Shown here: in pieces, positions 33,878 to 34,621 of the stretch | Numbering within the stretch: position 1 is the stretch's first letter | How the letters are laid out: each line of letters opens with the position of its first letter | From: Pseudomonadota bacterium | Lineage (GTDB): Bacteria > Pseudomonadota > Alphaproteobacteria > Rhizobiales > Pleomorphomonadaceae | Assembly (NCBI GenBank): GCA_018262505.1 | Contig: JAGSYV010000012.1 | Coordinates: 1 to 34,621 of the forward strand | Direction: 5' to 3' | Length of the DNA stretch: 34,621 bases | The notes under the pieces: model-generated | Databases searched by the model: none | Seen by the model: the letters and a program-made list of their open reading frames with translations, nothing else | What the model was told of the DNA's origin: nothing | Made by a program: the position numbers and the translations under genes

Positions 33878-33954
33878 TGGCGCACCCGACAGGATTCGAA
33901 CCTGTGACCTCTGCCTTCGGAGGGCAGCACTCTATCCAGCTGAGCTACGGGTGC
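33878..33954 (-). tRNA. tRNA-Arg (anticodon CCG)
   Basis: On the minus strand the sequence folds as a 77-base tRNA with encoded CCA. The acceptor stem is GCACCCG/CGGGTGC, the D arm AGCTCAGCTGGATAGAGT, the anticodon stem CTGCC/GGCAG with loop CTCCGAA giving anticodon CCG (reads CGG, Arg), and the T arm ACAGGTTCGAATCCTGT. No integrase is seen beside it. Confidence 0.95.
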
Positions 33955-34170
33955 ATCGCGGACACGCGAAACACGGTTCGTATAACCGACTTCGCCGACA
34001 AGGCAAAGCAAAAAGCGGTGTCTTTCGCGCAACGGAACGAGGGTGTGAAAACGAAGGCGAATGCGACCGTGAGGAGGGCGAAGTTCTCGCCGTCGCATCA
34101 CCGCCTTTCCAGCGAACATCGTTCCCCTCAGGTTTGAAGCGTCGACAGGCGGCAAGTGGGGCACCGATGC

Positions 34171-34204
34171 AAAAGCGGCGCCGGAAGAACCAGCGCCGCC
34201 TTTT
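34171..34204 (-). terminator. Rho-independent terminator of the WDPADSTF gene
   Basis: On the minus strand AAAAG, GCGGCGCTGG, loop TTCTT, CCGGCGCCGC, TTTT: a 10-bp stem (one G-T pair) with A and T tracts on both sides, about 24 bases after the stop codon. It would also work for plus-strand transcripts. Confidence 0.88.
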
Positions 34205-34227
34205 AGCTCAGCCTTTTGCTGACGATA

Positions 34228-34554
34228 TCATTTGCCGACGGGGACTTCCACGAAGGTGCTGTCGGCCGGGTCCCACATGCGAACGATGGTGCGGTTGGTC
34301 TTCACCGCGTCATGCGTGGCGATAGCCGGCGTGGCGCCAACCTTGGTCGTCACGAAGGTGCTGTCGGCGGGATCCCAAATGGTGACGGTCTCGGTGTAGC
34401 GCGCGGTGTCGTTGTTGGCGGTCGCCGGGGCCTTCATCGAGCCGACGGCAAAGGTGCTGTCGGCCGGATCCCAATAGGTCTGCTCGGCAGCGGAAGCCAG
34501 ACTCGGGAGGGCGATGGCGGTAACAGCAACGACGGCAAGAGCGAAGGTCTTCAT
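34228..34554 (-). CDS. Small secreted protein with three WDPADSTF repeats
   Basis: A 108-residue protein with a signal peptide (MKTFALAVVAVTAIALPSLA, cleavage after SAA or ASA), leaving a mature part of about 85 residues. It contains WDPADSTF three times (YWDPADSTFAVG, IWDPADSTFVTT, MWDPADSTFVEV), spaced by about 32 and 34 residues. The underlying DNA is also repeated (AAGGTGCTGTCGGCSGGRTC on the plus strand). The start is ATG 34554, seven bases after AGGAG; the upstream in-frame ATG 34560 is too close to that site. No cysteines or catalytic motif are seen. I do not recognise the family. It is a single-gene unit with its own terminator. Confidence 0.85.
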   Translation of the reverse strand: MKTFALAVVAVTAIALPSLASAAEQTYWDPADSTFAVGSMKAPATANNDTARYTETVTIWDPADSTFVTTKVGATPAIATHDAVKTNRTIVRMWDPADSTFVEVPVGK

Positions 34555-34621
34555 TTCCATACTCCTTGTAACTCGATAGCGTCGTCAGGCCGTTGGAAGT
34601 TCATATCCAGCCCCGGACATT

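Noticed and set aside
33878..33954. tRNA-Arg as an integration site for a mobile element
   Set aside because: No integrase, attachment-site duplication or island-like gene set is seen next to the tRNA.

Overview
The window reads as chromosomal DNA of a high-GC alphaproteobacterium, most likely of the order Hyphomicrobiales (Rhizobiales). Supporting signs are rhizobial-type ABC sugar transporters (including a DUF2291 subunit), several copies of the palindromic intergenic repeat typical of that order, and strong GGAGG ribosome binding sites with frequent GTG starts. The C-terminal end of an [FeFe] hydrogenase at the left edge is unusual for this group and points to a facultatively fermentative lineage. 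A Pleomorphomonas-like organism is a guess, not a determination.

Positions 1405 to 25280 form a catabolic island for four-carbon polyols (erythritol, threitols) and the erythruloses. From left to right: a split DhaK/DhaL kinase with an EltD-type erythritol/L-threitol dehydrogenase (1442-4354); a divergent DeoR-family repressor and transaldolase (4500-6571); a complete RbsA/RbsC/RbsB-type ABC importer ending in a GolD/DthD-type D-threitol dehydrogenase (7144-11590); a second importer led by a DUF2291 protein (12369-16708); a chemoreceptor (17347-19041); a SorC-family sugar-responsive regulator converging on a xylitol-dehydrogenase-like enzyme (19209-21287); a second DhaK/DhaL pair with a triosephosphate-isomerase-like enzyme of the tetrulose-phosphate (LerI/EryH) type (21761-24290); and a second, closely paralogous DeoR repressor (24477-25280). 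Read together: import, oxidation of the tetritol to D- or L-erythrulose, phosphorylation, isomerisation of L-erythrulose 1-phosphate to D-erythrulose 4-phosphate, and entry of erythrose 4-phosphate into the pentose phosphate pathway through transaldolase. The RpiB-type isomerase (DerI/EryI) needed for the last isomerisation and a DhaM phosphodonor are not in the window.

The two transporter operons have almost the same promoter and operator: an A-rich box, TTGACA, an 18-base spacer, TATGKT and an overlapping TTTGATCAAA palindrome. This indicates one regulator acting on both. Related sequences lie before both kinase operons.

Positions 25665 to 34621 are a mixed accessory region: a tandem pair of unusual fold-type II PLP enzymes, a lower-GC glycosyltransferase of DUF6492 type with a FkbM-like tail, a decayed cysteine-synthase fragment, an aldo/keto reductase that has lost most of its catalytic tetrad, an Rrf2 regulator, a LysR regulator divergent from a small tautomerase, a tRNA-Arg(CCG), and a secreted 108-residue protein with three copies of WDPADSTF. 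Family assignments come from remembered sequence motifs; no database search was run.
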